A stretch of 64,000 bases of DNA from Candidatus Acidiferrum typicum (GCA_002478115.1 DLMH01000099.1:1-64000), one strand, 5' to 3'; shown: positions 27,303 through 36,440, numbered from the stretch's first letter. Made by a program: numbers and translations. Notes: generated by a model not told the origin, from the sequence alone.

Positions 27303-28307
27303 TTATAGGAAGCCTTTCAGTGCAGCGTCAATTCGTTGCGGGGGCTCGCCGGCGGCGGCGGACAGTTTCTGCAAGTAGGCGCGCAACTCAGGCGGGAGCG
27401 GTGCTGTAAGGCGGATAGGCTGGCCCGTGCGCGGCTGGGCGAATGCGATTTTTGCGGCGTGCAGGAAATTGCGGCCAAGGGATGGCAGCGCGGTGCGGCC
27501 GATGTGCAATTGGCCCGCGGCACCGTAAAGCGTGTCTCCCACCACGGGGTGGCGCAGTGCGGAAAAATGCACGCGGATCTGGTGCGTGCGCCCCGTGTGC
27601 AATTGGACTTCGAGGAGCGTCGTGGAATCGATGCGGGCAAGGACTTGCCAATCCGTGCGCGCCTCGCGGGCATTGTGCAGGAGAGCGGCGCGCCTGGCGG
27701 TCATGCGCGTGCGGCGATTGGGATCGCGCGCAATGGCCAGTTCAATGCGGCCACGCTCCTCTTTCAAGACACCCTGCACGAGGGCAACGTAGATCTTCTG
27801 GATGGAGCGTTCGCGGAAAGCTTCCGCGAGCCGGGCGTGCGCAAAATCATTTTTCGCTACCAGGAGAATGCCCGAGGTCTGCTTGTCCAGGCGATGGACG
27901 ATGCCGGGCCGTAGAAGATCGCCGGACTGCGAGAGGGTTTGCCCGCGGCCCAGCAGCGCGTTGACCAGCGTTCCGTGAGAATTCCCTGCCCCGGCGTGCA
28001 CGGTCATGCCCGCGGATTTGTTGATGGCGATAACGTCCTCATCTTCGTAAAGAATGTCGAGTGGAATCGATTCGGCTTCTGCGCGCAACGCCGGGCGCGG
28101 CTGAGGCACGACCTCGATGGTGTCGCCCGCGTGGACCTTGTGCGCATCCTTGGCCGTCTTTCCGTTCAGCAGGATCAGTCCGCCTGCTATGAGTTCCTGC
28201 ACACGCGTGCGTGAAACCTGCGGGCAATGTTTGGCCACGACGCGATCCAGACGCAGCCCGGCATCCCCATCCGCCACCGTGATTTCCAGATGCTGAGGTT
28301 CGCTCAC
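27303..28307 (-). CDS. RluD-family pseudouridine synthase
   Basis: A 334-residue RNA-modifying enzyme. An S4 RNA-binding domain (about 15-75; LDRVVAKHCPQVSRTRVQEL) precedes the catalytic domain, where HRLDKQTSGILLV (about 139-151) contains the essential Asp. The RTHQIRVH motif (about 231-238) is also typical. Members make pseudouridines in 23S rRNA helix 69 (RluD) or elsewhere (RluC/RluA), and the exact target cannot be fixed here. Start is GTG at 28307. lspA lies 60 bp upstream on the same strand and ileS beyond it; the order ileS-lspA-rluD is common in bacteria and supports an operon. Confidence 0.93.
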   Translation of the reverse strand: MSEPQHLEITVADGDAGLRLDRVVAKHCPQVSRTRVQELIAGGLILLNGKTAKDAHKVHAGDTIEVVPQPRPALRAEAESIPLDILYEDEDVIAINKSAGMTVHAGAGNSHGTLVNALLGRGQTLSQSGDLLRPGIVHRLDKQTSGILLVAKNDFAHARLAEAFRERSIQKIYVALVQGVLKEERGRIELAIARDPNRRTRMTARRAALLHNAREARTDWQVLARIDSTTLLEVQLHTGRTHQIRVHFSALRHPVVGDTLYGAAGQLHIGRTALPSLGRNFLHAAKIAFAQPRTGQPIRLTAPLPPELRAYLQKLSAAAGEPPQRIDAALKGFL

Positions 28308-28367
28308 AAGGAGAGTCTATCCCAGGATGCTACCCGAACACCCGTCCTGGCGTGGGCATTAGCGGCG

Positions 28368-28889
28368 CTATTTTTTTGCGGATGAGCGAGGGTGCTTCCG
28401 GCCGAAAAGTATCTCAAGCACGATCAACATTGCGCCCACAGTGACGGCCGAATCGGCCACATTGAAAGCCGGCCACGGATGAAAAATTCGTAGGGGCATG
28501 AAGCGCAACCACACCTCCAGGAAATCGGTGACCGCGCCATGGAGAATGCGGTCCGTGACGTTACCGGTGGCGCCAGCAAGGAGCAGCGCGAGCCCCGCCG
28601 CTTGCAATACTCCGGCGCTGCGGCTGGCCACCAGCAACCAGGCGATGAAACCAATGATGATCAGGGTCCCAGCAACCAGCAAAATGCGGACCGCTGTGGT
28701 TGAGTACCCCGCCAAAAAACTGAAGGCCATGCCGGGATTGCGCAAGTAGACCAGGTTCACGATATTCGTGATGACCGGATGCGGAAAGTAATCCTCCGGC
28801 CGTGATTCGATCCAAGCTTTGGTGGCGCGATCCAGGAAGACGACGCCCAGTGTAAGCCAGAGCCAGCGTAGGCGGCGGGGAATCATCAT
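28368..28889 (-). CDS. lspA: Lipoprotein signal peptidase (signal peptidase II)
   Basis: A 173-residue inner-membrane aspartic protease that removes the signal peptide of diacylated prolipoproteins. Four transmembrane segments are visible (about 9-24, 66-88, 92-112, 138-160). Both catalytic motifs are present: GNVTDRI and FNVADSAVTVG, with one Asp each, plus the NPGMAFSF motif. Length is normal. It lies between ileS and rluD, the usual neighbourhood. The 157-bp gap to ileS holds a long polypurine inverted repeat. Confidence 0.95.
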   Translation of the reverse strand: MMIPRRLRWLWLTLGVVFLDRATKAWIESRPEDYFPHPVITNIVNLVYLRNPGMAFSFLAGYSTTAVRILLVAGTLIIIGFIAWLLVASRSAGVLQAAGLALLLAGATGNVTDRILHGAVTDFLEVWLRFMPLRIFHPWPAFNVADSAVTVGAMLIVLEILFGRKHPRSSAKK

Positions 28890-28911
28890 GAGGTTATGGT
28901 GCCAGAGGCGG

Positions 28912-29043
28912 GCAAGAAGATGGAAGTAAATGAGATAGATGAGGTAAAGGAAATAAAGGAGAGAAAGGCATGACCATGCGATTGTTTTCCTTTGCCTCGT
29001 TTACTTCCTTCACTTCCTTTACTTCCTTTACCTCCTTTGCTTC
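28912..29043. repeat. Polypurine/polypyrimidine imperfect palindrome with 9-bp repeats
   Basis: The plus-strand left arm (about 28912-28968) is almost all purine, and the right arm (about 28984-29043) almost all pyrimidine. The arms are imperfectly complementary around a GCATG-AC-CATGC centre. The right arm is a tandem array of a unit close to TTCCTTTAC (AAAGGAAGT on the minus strand). In the ileS-lspA direction the mRNA would carry several AAGGAGG/AAGGAAG blocks. It fills the entire gap between ileS and lspA. Confidence 0.65.
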
Positions 29044-29046
29044 TTT

Positions 29047-31911
29047 TCATTTGCCTGCCTCAATCTCGGCGATGGCTTCGCTGCAACGCTCGCAGATGGT
29101 GGGATAACGGGGGTTCTCTCCCACGTGCGTGGAATAGTTCCAGCAGCGTTCGCACTTCTTGCCGTCAGCCTTTTCGATTTTGACGTTGAGACCGCCCAGC
29201 ACAAGCAGGAGGTCGGAAATGAGAGAAGGCTGCCCGCCGGGAATAGGCGCTTGGTCGGCCCGTGGTGGGGCTGGATGCCTCCTAAATTCAACCTGTGAGA
29301 CTATGAACAGCTCCGGCAGAAAGCGCACATATGCTTCAAGTATGTCCGCTAAGTCTCCGCTGGCACTAAGCACAACTTTCGCTTCCAAGGAGCCGTTTAT
29401 TTCCTTTGCTGCGCGCGCCCTCTCCAGAGCTGACAAGACCTCGGTACGGACGGCTCGTAGTGGGACCCAATCCTTGGTGGCCTTTGGAGACAAGCTGTTC
29501 ATTAGCTCGTCCGCATCTGGAAACAGAGACATGTGGACGCTCTCGGGTTCGCCCGCAGCTTTTGGCAGAAACTTCCAGAGTTCCTCCGCGGTGAAAACCA
29601 GGATGGGGGCGGCAAGCCGCACCAGCGCGCTGGTGATCTTCCACACCGCGGTTTGCGCGGAGCGCCGCGACTTGCTGTTGGGCGACTTGGTGTAGAGCCG
29701 ATCTTTCAACACGTCGTAGTAAAAGGCGCTGAGATCCACGACGCAGTAGTCGTGAATGGCGTGATACACGCGGTGAAACTCGTAAGCGGCGTACCATTCG
29801 CGGCAACGCTGGACGAGGCCGGCGGTGCGCTCCAGCATCCAGCGATCTATCTCCTCGAGCTGCTCGTTGGCCAGGGCGTCGCGCGAAGGATAGAAATCGC
29901 TTAGGTTGCCGAGGGCGAAGCGAAACGTGTTGCGGATTTTGCGATACGCTTCGCTGAGCTGCGTCATCACCCGCTCGCTCATTTTTACGTCCGCCTGATA
30001 TTCCTGCGAGGCCACCCACAGGCGCAGCAGGTCCGCGCCCCACTTGTCGCAAATCTCGGTGGGGAGCACGACATTGCCCAGCGATTTCGACATGGGCCTC
30101 CCCTGCTCGTCCAATGTCCATCCGTGAGTAACCACGCAGCGATACGGCGCTTTGTCCTTGATGCCCACCGCGATGAGCAGCGAACTGTGGAACCACCCGC
30201 GATACTGGTCCGGACCTTCCGCATAAACATCGGCCGGCCACTCGTCGCCATGTAGAACGGCTAGGTGCGACGATCCGGAGTCGAACCACACATCCAGAAT
30301 GTCGTTCTCCTTGCGCCATTTGGAAGCGCCGCACGAACATTTTGTGCCGAGCGGCAGCAGTTCTTCGGCGGAGTGCCTGTACCAGGCGTCTGCGCCTTCC
30401 TTTTCAAACCACTTCACAACATTGCGCAACGCGGCGAAATCGCCAAGCTGCTTTCCGCAGGCATCGCAGAAAAAAACGATGATCGGAACGCCCCAGAAAC
30501 GCTGGCGGGAGACGCACCAGTCCGGGCGATTCTCGATCATTTCGTAGATGCGCTCCTCGCCCCAGCCGGGAATCCACTTCACGTTGTGAATCTCCTGCAG
30601 CGCTTCCTGGCGCAAGGATTTCTGCGCGCCGTGCGCCACCTGATCCAGCTTGACGAACCACTGCTCGGTGGCCCGGAAAATCACGGGATTGTGGCAACGC
30701 CAGCAGTGCGGATAGGAATGCTTGTAAGCGTGATGGCCGAGGAGCGCGCCGCGATCCCCGAGAAGTTTCACCACGATCGGGTTTGCAGCGAATACATCTT
30801 TACCTTTGTAATCCGGCAAACCTTCCAGGTACACGCCGCGATCGTCGAGAGGCGCGTAAATTTCCAGCTTGTATTTTTGGCCGGAGATGAAGTCGTCCGC
30901 GCCGTGGCCCGGCGCCGTGTGTACGATGCCGCTGCCCTGATCGAGCGTCACATAGTCCGCAAGGATTCCGGGCACCTGAATCGGCAGAAAGGGGTGCTGA
31001 AATTTCATGCCCTCAAAATCGCGGCCTTTGAACGTGGCCTGCACGTCGGCTTGCTTGATCCCGGCTTCGGCCTGCAAACCAGCGACGCGATCCGCCGCCA
31101 GCAGGAGTTTTCCCTTTTCCGTCTGCACCACGGCGTACTGATGGTCCGGATGGAAAGCCAGCGCGCGATTGTGGGGAAGAGTCCAGGGCGTAGTGGTCCA
31201 GATGACCGCGGAAACATCGGAACCGATTTTGGCGGCATCGCCGGAGCCGCCGCCGGCAACTTTGAAGGTGACCCAGATCGAGGGGCTGGTGTGGTCCTCG
31301 TATTCCACTTCCGCTTCCGCCAGCGCCGTATTGTCGTGGATACACCAATAGACCGGCTTGCGTCCGCGATAGACGTAGCCCTTTTCCATGAAATCCAGGA
31401 AGGCACCGGCAATAGTGGCTTCGTACGGATGGCTCATGGTGAGGTAAGGGTCGTTCCACCGGCCAAAGACACCCAGGCGTTTGAAATCGCGCTTGTGCTG
31501 CTCGACGTAGCGGGTGGCGTAGTCGCGGCAGCGCTGGCGGAACTCCGCCGGGGAAACCTTGCCCTTTCCGCCGAGTTCCTTCTCCACTTGCGTTTCAATG
31601 GGCAGACCATGGCAATCCCAGCCCGGCACATAGGGCGCGTAGTGGCCGGCCATGCTCTTGGATTTGACGATCAAATCTTTCAGCGTTTTATTCAGCCCGG
31701 TGCCGAGATGAATGGTTCCCGTGGGATAGGGCGGCCCGTCATGGAGAACAAACAGAGGCTGGCCCTGGCGGGCTTCCAAAATGCGCTCGTAGAGGTGTGA
31801 CTCTTCCCAGGCGGCGAGCTGCTTGGGCTCGTTCTGAGGAAGGCTTGCCTTCATGGGAAAATCCGTCTTGGGCAGGTTGAGGGTCTTCTTGAGTTCCAAT
31901 GGTTCAGCCAT
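29047..31911 (-). CDS. ileS: Isoleucyl-tRNA synthetase
   Basis: A 954-residue class I aminoacyl-tRNA synthetase charging tRNA-Ile. The HIGH-type motif is HLGT (68-71) in PYPTGTIHLGTGLNK. The KMSKS-type motif is MSKSLGN (about 604-610). The CP1 editing domain lies between (GWDCHGLPIE marks its start; CVSRQRFWGVPI its end region). The C-terminus has an anticodon-binding domain and the zinc finger CERCWNYS...CERC (about 918-940). The ATG at 31911 is divergent from the TonB gene at 32149. Upstream there is an operator-like inverted repeat but no recognisable T-box. Confidence 0.97.
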   Translation of the reverse strand: MAEPLELKKTLNLPKTDFPMKASLPQNEPKQLAAWEESHLYERILEARQGQPLFVLHDGPPYPTGTIHLGTGLNKTLKDLIVKSKSMAGHYAPYVPGWDCHGLPIETQVEKELGGKGKVSPAEFRQRCRDYATRYVEQHKRDFKRLGVFGRWNDPYLTMSHPYEATIAGAFLDFMEKGYVYRGRKPVYWCIHDNTALAEAEVEYEDHTSPSIWVTFKVAGGGSGDAAKIGSDVSAVIWTTTPWTLPHNRALAFHPDHQYAVVQTEKGKLLLAADRVAGLQAEAGIKQADVQATFKGRDFEGMKFQHPFLPIQVPGILADYVTLDQGSGIVHTAPGHGADDFISGQKYKLEIYAPLDDRGVYLEGLPDYKGKDVFAANPIVVKLLGDRGALLGHHAYKHSYPHCWRCHNPVIFRATEQWFVKLDQVAHGAQKSLRQEALQEIHNVKWIPGWGEERIYEMIENRPDWCVSRQRFWGVPIIVFFCDACGKQLGDFAALRNVVKWFEKEGADAWYRHSAEELLPLGTKCSCGASKWRKENDILDVWFDSGSSHLAVLHGDEWPADVYAEGPDQYRGWFHSSLLIAVGIKDKAPYRCVVTHGWTLDEQGRPMSKSLGNVVLPTEICDKWGADLLRLWVASQEYQADVKMSERVMTQLSEAYRKIRNTFRFALGNLSDFYPSRDALANEQLEEIDRWMLERTAGLVQRCREWYAAYEFHRVYHAIHDYCVVDLSAFYYDVLKDRLYTKSPNSKSRRSAQTAVWKITSALVRLAAPILVFTAEELWKFLPKAAGEPESVHMSLFPDADELMNSLSPKATKDWVPLRAVRTEVLSALERARAAKEINGSLEAKVVLSASGDLADILEAYVRFLPELFIVSQVEFRRHPAPPRADQAPIPGGQPSLISDLLLVLGGLNVKIEKADGKKCERCWNYSTHVGENPRYPTICERCSEAIAEIEAGK

Positions 31912-32009
31912 GGATGCGGTGTGCCGATGTCCCTTCTACGCCGCCCGATTGCGGGTGACCTGAAACGGTCAAAAGCCCTCGTTGCACGGCGGGAAACTAC
32001 GGAAAGCAG

Positions 32010-32028
32010 TGTAACAACGTATGTTACA
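32010..32028. promoter_or_regulatory. Operator-like inverted repeat
   Basis: TGTAACA-N5-TGTTACA, a perfect 7-5-7 dyad in the 237-bp gap between divergent ileS and the TonB gene. The shape fits a dimeric helix-turn-helix regulator site. Which gene it controls is not clear; it is nearer to ileS (about 100 bp) than to the TonB start (about 120 bp) by little. Confidence 0.45.
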
Positions 32029-32111
32029 ATGAAAGACAGCAGGTGTCAGCCGTGGGGGTCGCGCAACCTTTCCTGGCCTGCGCGAATCATAACGGCTGTG
32101 TAACTATTTAA

Positions 32112-32129
32112 GGTAGACCTACGTCTACC
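32112..32129. promoter_or_regulatory. Second operator-like inverted repeat before the TonB gene
   Basis: GGTAGAC-ctac-GTCTACC, a perfect 7-bp dyad 20 bp upstream of the GTG start of the TonB gene. It could be an operator or a short 5' UTR hairpin near the ribosome-binding site. Confidence 0.45.
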
Positions 32130-32148
32130 CAAGTTGAGGGAATAAAAG

Positions 32149-33387
32149 GTGCCAGGTTTTATCAACCTCCTTCCAGATGAGCTAAGCAAGCCAAAGCGCA
32201 CCGGGCCGGAAGAAGTGGTCCCCGTGCCCGCCGCCGCGCTGCCGGAATTTGGCACACCTGCCAATCTGATGCCAGACAATTTCTGGTCTAACCTCAAACA
32301 GTTTCTCTTGGAACGTCCCGTGCAAGTGATCGAGCGCAAGGACGCGCCCTTCACGCAGACCACGTTTGGTTCCGGACTCGCCGAAAATCTGAAGTTCTTC
32401 GTCTCTTCGCCCGCCGCGCCGAAGAGGGTCGTCAACAAGCGCCTCGAAGTGGACTGGGGCGGGAGCTTCGGCAGCTTCAAGGATCGCCTGAAGGAACTCT
32501 TCTTCCCCACGAAATTGCCGCCGTTGCGAGTGACCAGCAAGCCGATCAAGGTGAAGGACATCTGGTCGAAGGATGAGAATTGGAGCTGGACCCAGGCCAC
32601 CGCGTTTGCCTTGCACATCGTTATTGTGGTGTTTCTGGTGGTTCCGTTTGGCTGGAATTTCTTCAGCAAAAAGATTGAGGCCAAGAACAAGCCGGCGGTT
32701 GATGTGACCGCACTCGATATTTCGCCCTATGTCTCCAAATTGCCTGCCGGCAACAACAAAGCGGGTGGCGGAGGCGGCGGAGGGGATCGTTCGCCGACGC
32801 CGGCAACCAAGGGCAAAGCTCCGCGATTTACGATGACGCAGTTCACGCCGCCCACGGCGGTGATTAAAAATCCGGATCCCAAGCTCCCGATGGAACCCAC
32901 GCTCTTGGGTCCGCCGGAATTGAAGATTGCCAACCCGGCGCTGGCCAATTTTGGCGATCCGCTGGCTGCCTCGGTCACCATGTCGAATGGACCGGGTGGT
33001 GGCGGTGGTATAGGCACGGGAGAAGGCGGAGGCATAGGCAGCGGCAGTGGAGGAGGTCTTGGTCCCGGCGAAGGCGGCGGAACTGGCGGCGGCGTATTCC
33101 GGGCCGGTGTGAATGGCGTTGGCTCGCCTACCTGCTTCTACATGCCGAATCCGCCCTATTCGGAAGAGGCGCGCAAGGCCAAGTATTCGGGTGTGGTGCT
33201 CGTGGAGGCGATAATCACCGTTGATGGGTATGTGACGCATCCAAGGGTAATTCGCAGCCCCGGTTTGGGATTGGATGACACCACCGTCCAGACCATGCGC
33301 ACCTGGCGGTGCAAAGCGGCGACCGGCCCGAATGGGAAGCTGGTGCCGACGCTGGTCTCGTTTGAAGTCAACTTCCGGCTGTACTAA
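32149..33387 (+). CDS. Energy transducer TonB-type protein
   Basis: A 412-residue inner-membrane protein. The start is a GTG at 32149 with GAGGGA eight nt before it. Residues 1-145 are cytoplasmic; the membrane helix is about 155-177 (AFALHIVIVVFLVVPFGW). The periplasmic linker is Pro/Gly-rich, with a long Gly run (about 280-325). The TonB C-terminal domain is about 328-412: PPYSEEARKAKYSGVVLVEA, then DGYVTHPRVIRSPGLGLDD and VSFEVNFRLY. TonB passes proton-motive energy to outer-membrane receptors. No ExbB or ExbD lies nearby. The long cytoplasmic N-terminus is unusual. A strong terminator follows. Confidence 0.9.
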   Translation: MPGFINLLPDELSKPKRTGPEEVVPVPAAALPEFGTPANLMPDNFWSNLKQFLLERPVQVIERKDAPFTQTTFGSGLAENLKFFVSSPAAPKRVVNKRLEVDWGGSFGSFKDRLKELFFPTKLPPLRVTSKPIKVKDIWSKDENWSWTQATAFALHIVIVVFLVVPFGWNFFSKKIEAKNKPAVDVTALDISPYVSKLPAGNNKAGGGGGGGDRSPTPATKGKAPRFTMTQFTPPTAVIKNPDPKLPMEPTLLGPPELKIANPALANFGDPLAASVTMSNGPGGGGGIGTGEGGGIGSGSGGGLGPGEGGGTGGGVFRAGVNGVGSPTCFYMPNPPYSEEARKAKYSGVVLVEAIITVDGYVTHPRVIRSPGLGLDDTTVQTMRTWRCKAATGPNGKLVPTLVSFEVNFRLY

Positions 33388-33412
33388 GGCGCTGACAACA
33401 GATTATCGGTGG

Positions 33413-33445
33413 AAAAAGAGGGCCGTTGGCCCTCTTTTTCTTTTT
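33413..33445 (+). terminator. Rho-independent terminator after the TonB gene
   Basis: A perfect 12-bp stem (AAAAAGAGGGCC / GGCCCTCTTTTT) with a 3-nt loop, followed by CTTTTTG. It lies 26 bp past the stop codon and is the clearest intrinsic terminator in the window. Confidence 0.9.
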
Positions 33446-33567
33446 GATTTGATTTTTTCCGTCGAATTAATACGCGCTGGGCAACTTAAATTGACAATCA
33501 GAATTCTCAACTAGCGATTCTTCCTCCGCGCTGCATTGATTGTTCTGGAAGAGTTCAGGCGCGGGGG

Positions 33568-34515
33568 ATGGCGGAGGTTTCTGTGCTCAGCCCGCTGCGC
33601 AATTCATCCAGGCCGGAATCGTGGTTTCGCCGAGTCGCGGGAAATTTGCAGGAACTCGGAGCGCGAAAAACAGTCGTTGCTGCTCCGCTGACTCCCGGAC
33701 CTCTTCATTTCTGTTCGATTGACCTCTCTGCCTGCAAAGGGAACGCACAAGCATTGTCCGCAGTTTTCCATGTGGCCGTATGCTGCCTGGCATTGACGCT
33801 CTTGGCCTCGACTCCCGATGGGAAGAGATTCGTGCGCCAAATTGAACTCGGTCCTTCACGCCCGATATTGCCCTACTTGCGCCCCGTCGACAGCAGTGCC
33901 ACGGGACAGCCCGGGTTGGGTCGCGATGGAGGCGGGGGCGAGAACGATCCGAGGCCGGCGCGCCTCGGGAATCTGGCGCCAGGGTCGTCCATGCCGCTTG
34001 CGCCGCCGCGTCTCGTAGAGAATCGCGACTCGCAATTGCCCGTTCCTCCCGCCGTATTTGACCCGAACGCCCCCACAAACGTCCCGACAGTGACGAATTT
34101 AGGTTTGCCCTGGATGGATTCGGACACGCATTCCGCCGGCCCAGGCTCTAATCACGGATTCGGATCGGGCAAGAATGGAGGTATGGGCGATGGAGACGGA
34201 GATGGCGCCGGCGAAGGAGAGGACGGAGGTCCCTACGCAAACGTCGTTTCACAAGCCATGTGCAGCTACTGCCCGAACCCGGAGTACACGGAGGAGGCGA
34301 GGAAGGGGAAGCTGCAAGGCGGCGTCACAGTGCAAGTGTTGATCGGAGCCGACGGCACCGCCAAGAGAATACGCATCGTGAAAGGGTTGGGAATGGAACT
34401 CGACGAGCGCACCATCGAGACCATCCGCCGTTGGCGGTTTGTTCCGGCGCGCGACGCCCACCACCGCGGCGTCCCTGTGTGGGTGACGATTGAGACTGTC
34501 TTCCGGCTGTTTTAG
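33568..34515 (+). CDS. Second TonB C-terminal-domain protein
   Basis: A 315-residue protein. The ATG at 33568 has a poor ribosome-binding site; a GTG at 33583 (five codons in) has GGAGG five nt upstream and may be the real start. One membrane helix (about 65-82, FHVAVCCLALTLLAS), then a Pro-rich linker with acidic Gly/Asp repeats (GMGDGDGDGAGEGEDGG). The C-terminal domain (about 232-315) has NPEYTEEARKGKLQGGVTVQ, then DGTAKRIRIVKGLGMELDE and VTIETVFRLF. It is clearly paralogous to the upstream TonB protein, but has its own transcription unit after the terminator. It has a Cys pair (CSYC) just before the C-terminal domain. Confidence 0.85.
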   Translation: MAEVSVLSPLRNSSRPESWFRRVAGNLQELGARKTVVAAPLTPGPLHFCSIDLSACKGNAQALSAVFHVAVCCLALTLLASTPDGKRFVRQIELGPSRPILPYLRPVDSSATGQPGLGRDGGGGENDPRPARLGNLAPGSSMPLAPPRLVENRDSQLPVPPAVFDPNAPTNVPTVTNLGLPWMDSDTHSAGPGSNHGFGSGKNGGMGDGDGDGAGEGEDGGPYANVVSQAMCSYCPNPEYTEEARKGKLQGGVTVQVLIGADGTAKRIRIVKGLGMELDERTIETIRRWRFVPARDAHHRGVPVWVTIETVFRLF

Positions 34516-34620
34516 GACTGAAACCCTCTTTCATTGAAGCAGGCTCAAAAAGGTGGCACTTAGGTATTGCCGGAAGAGTTTGACGTTCGCAGGATATCTC
34601 CCTCTGCTAGGATGAGGCAC

Positions 34621-35472
34621 ATGCGAACGAAAATGCGTCCCCTGCTTCTGGTTTGCTGCCTCTTCTTCCTTGCGCGAGTATGCGCCGCGCAGACTTCCAC
34701 TGGCACACTCGATGTAACCGTGCACATTACGCCCACGGGAGCGCGGCCCGAGCCTGTGCGGCAATTTACCTTATATTTCCTGACAAAAAGCTACGCCGAC
34801 ATCGTCAAGGAAGTCGAAGGGAACGATGTTCTGCCGACGCGCGAGGAATTCATCGACAATTTGAAATGTACGCCGCAACTCAAGAAATGGCTCAAGGCGC
34901 ACGACGTGATGGACCTGACCATGCCCGACTTCGACAAATTGGTCACCCCCATTGAGATCATGGAGGTGCCGGAGTTCCTGGCAGCGTATCAAAGATCGAA
35001 CAGTGGCGGCGTCACCAACGGAATGCCCATCCCAAGATTTCGGGAGGCGGACCGCGAAGCCAATCCAGAGAAATACGAGAAACTGAAGCAGGAGTACATT
35101 AAGGCGCTGAAGAGGTTCGTTGAGACGCACTCCTCTACGGTTACGGGCATGGAATTGGAGCTGGGAGGTGTAAATCCCAAATATCAGTGGGACAAGCTCC
35201 ATGCGGACCACAAAAAGAAGATCGCGCAGCTTGCTCCGGATACCGCGCAGACAAAATACCTCGCGGCCAAGGCAGATACGGACATGGACGGGCGTGTCAC
35301 GGTCTCCGGGCTGGCCCCGGGAACGTACTGGGTGAGTTCGCTGGGCATGGACGCCTCCTCGGGGGACCGCCGCCTGCGCTGGGACGTAGCCGCGAAGGTG
35401 CAAGCAGGGCAGACCACGTGGCTCGCTCTGACCAACATCAACGGCGTTGATGCGTTTAGTTCCCAGCCCTGA
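34621..35472 (+). CDS. Secreted protein with carboxypeptidase-regulatory-like parts
   Basis: About 283 residues from the ATG at 34621 (GAGG four nt upstream). Signal peptide about 1-22 (LLLVCCLFFLARVCAAQ). The N-terminal beta segment (LDVTVHITPTGARPEPVRQF) and the C-terminal segment (TDMDGRVTVSGLAPGTYWVS) together look like a split transthyretin/CarboxypepD-regulatory fold, with a helical insert of about 170 residues between them. The insert has no recognised family. It is probably anchored or free in the periplasm. Next gene is 35 bp downstream. Confidence 0.65.
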   Translation: MRTKMRPLLLVCCLFFLARVCAAQTSTGTLDVTVHITPTGARPEPVRQFTLYFLTKSYADIVKEVEGNDVLPTREEFIDNLKCTPQLKKWLKAHDVMDLTMPDFDKLVTPIEIMEVPEFLAAYQRSNSGGVTNGMPIPRFREADREANPEKYEKLKQEYIKALKRFVETHSSTVTGMELELGGVNPKYQWDKLHADHKKKIAQLAPDTAQTKYLAAKADTDMDGRVTVSGLAPGTYWVSSLGMDASSGDRRLRWDVAAKVQAGQTTWLALTNINGVDAFSSQP

Positions 35473-35507
35473 TTGGGCACAAAGCGGAATTACGCTATCC
35501 TGTTCGC

Positions 35508-36440
35508 ATGGGCACGCCACTTCTGTGGTTTGGGTTCAACCTCTTTGTCCTGATCGCCATCGCCCTGGATCTGGGAGTCTTCCACCGTAAAGCGCATAAA
35601 GTCGGGATCCGCGAAGCGGCCCTCTGGAGCATCGTGTGGGTCGGGCTGGCGGTGGGATTTGGCTATTTTGTGTGGCACTGGTATGGCGCGCAGCGCGGCC
35701 TGGAATATTTCACCGGCTATGTGATCGAGAAAGCGCTGAGCGTGGATAACCTGTTCGTGTTCCTGGTGATTTTCCGCGCTTTCCAAGTGGATGAGCGTGT
35801 GCAACACCGCGTGCTGGAGTGGGGCATCTTCGGCGCGCTGGTGATGCGCGGAATCATGATCGCCACGGGAGCAGCGCTGGTGTCGCGGTTTAGCTGGATC
35901 TTGCAGCTCTTCGGCGTTTTCCTGGTCTATACCGGGCTGCACATGCTGGCGAAGCGGGACAAAGCCGTGCACTACGAGCGCAACCCGATTTTTCGTTTCG
36001 CCAGCACGCACCTGCGGGTCACGAAAGACTATCGCAATGACAATTTCTTCGTGCGCGAAGACAGAAAGCTTTTCGCCACGCCGCTGGTTCTCGTACTCCT
36101 GATCGTGGAGATCACGGATGTGACCTTCGCCGTTGACTCCATCCCCGCCATCTTCGGCATCACGCGCGACGCCTTCATCGTTTATTCGTCGAATGTGTTT
36201 GCTATTTTGGGACTCCGCGCGCTGTATTTCCTGCTGGCGGACATTCTGGACTATTTCCGCTATCTGAGCATTGGGCTGGCGCTGGTGCTGCTGTTTATTG
36301 GCGTGAAGATGGTGCTGGACCCCTGGTGGCACATTTCCGTGAAGCTCTCGCTTGCCGTGGTGGCGGGGGCTCTGCTGGCAACGATGCTGATTTCGCTTCT
36401 GGCAGGCCCTAAAAAACAGGGCACGCCGCTGCAACCTTGA
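35508..36440 (+). CDS. TerC-family integral membrane protein
   Basis: A 310-residue protein with about eight to nine transmembrane helices. TerC/Alx signatures are visible: EKALSVDNLFVFLVIF (about 75-90) and EITDVTFAVDSIPAIFGITRD (about 201-221), each with membrane-embedded Asp residues thought to bind metal. TerC/Alx proteins have been linked to Mn2+ export and to metalation of exported proteins. There is no room upstream for a yybP-ykoY Mn2+ riboswitch, since the preceding gene ends 35 bp before. It may form an operon with its two neighbours. Confidence 0.92.
   Translation: MGTPLLWFGFNLFVLIAIALDLGVFHRKAHKVGIREAALWSIVWVGLAVGFGYFVWHWYGAQRGLEYFTGYVIEKALSVDNLFVFLVIFRAFQVDERVQHRVLEWGIFGALVMRGIMIATGAALVSRFSWILQLFGVFLVYTGLHMLAKRDKAVHYERNPIFRFASTHLRVTKDYRNDNFFVREDRKLFATPLVLVLLIVEITDVTFAVDSIPAIFGITRDAFIVYSSNVFAILGLRALYFLLADILDYFRYLSIGLALVLLFIGVKMVLDPWWHISVKLSLAVVAGALLATMLISLLAGPKKQGTPLQP

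Noticed and set aside
35473..35507. A manganese riboswitch in front of terC.
   Set aside because: Only 35 bp separate terC from the preceding gene, too short for the element.
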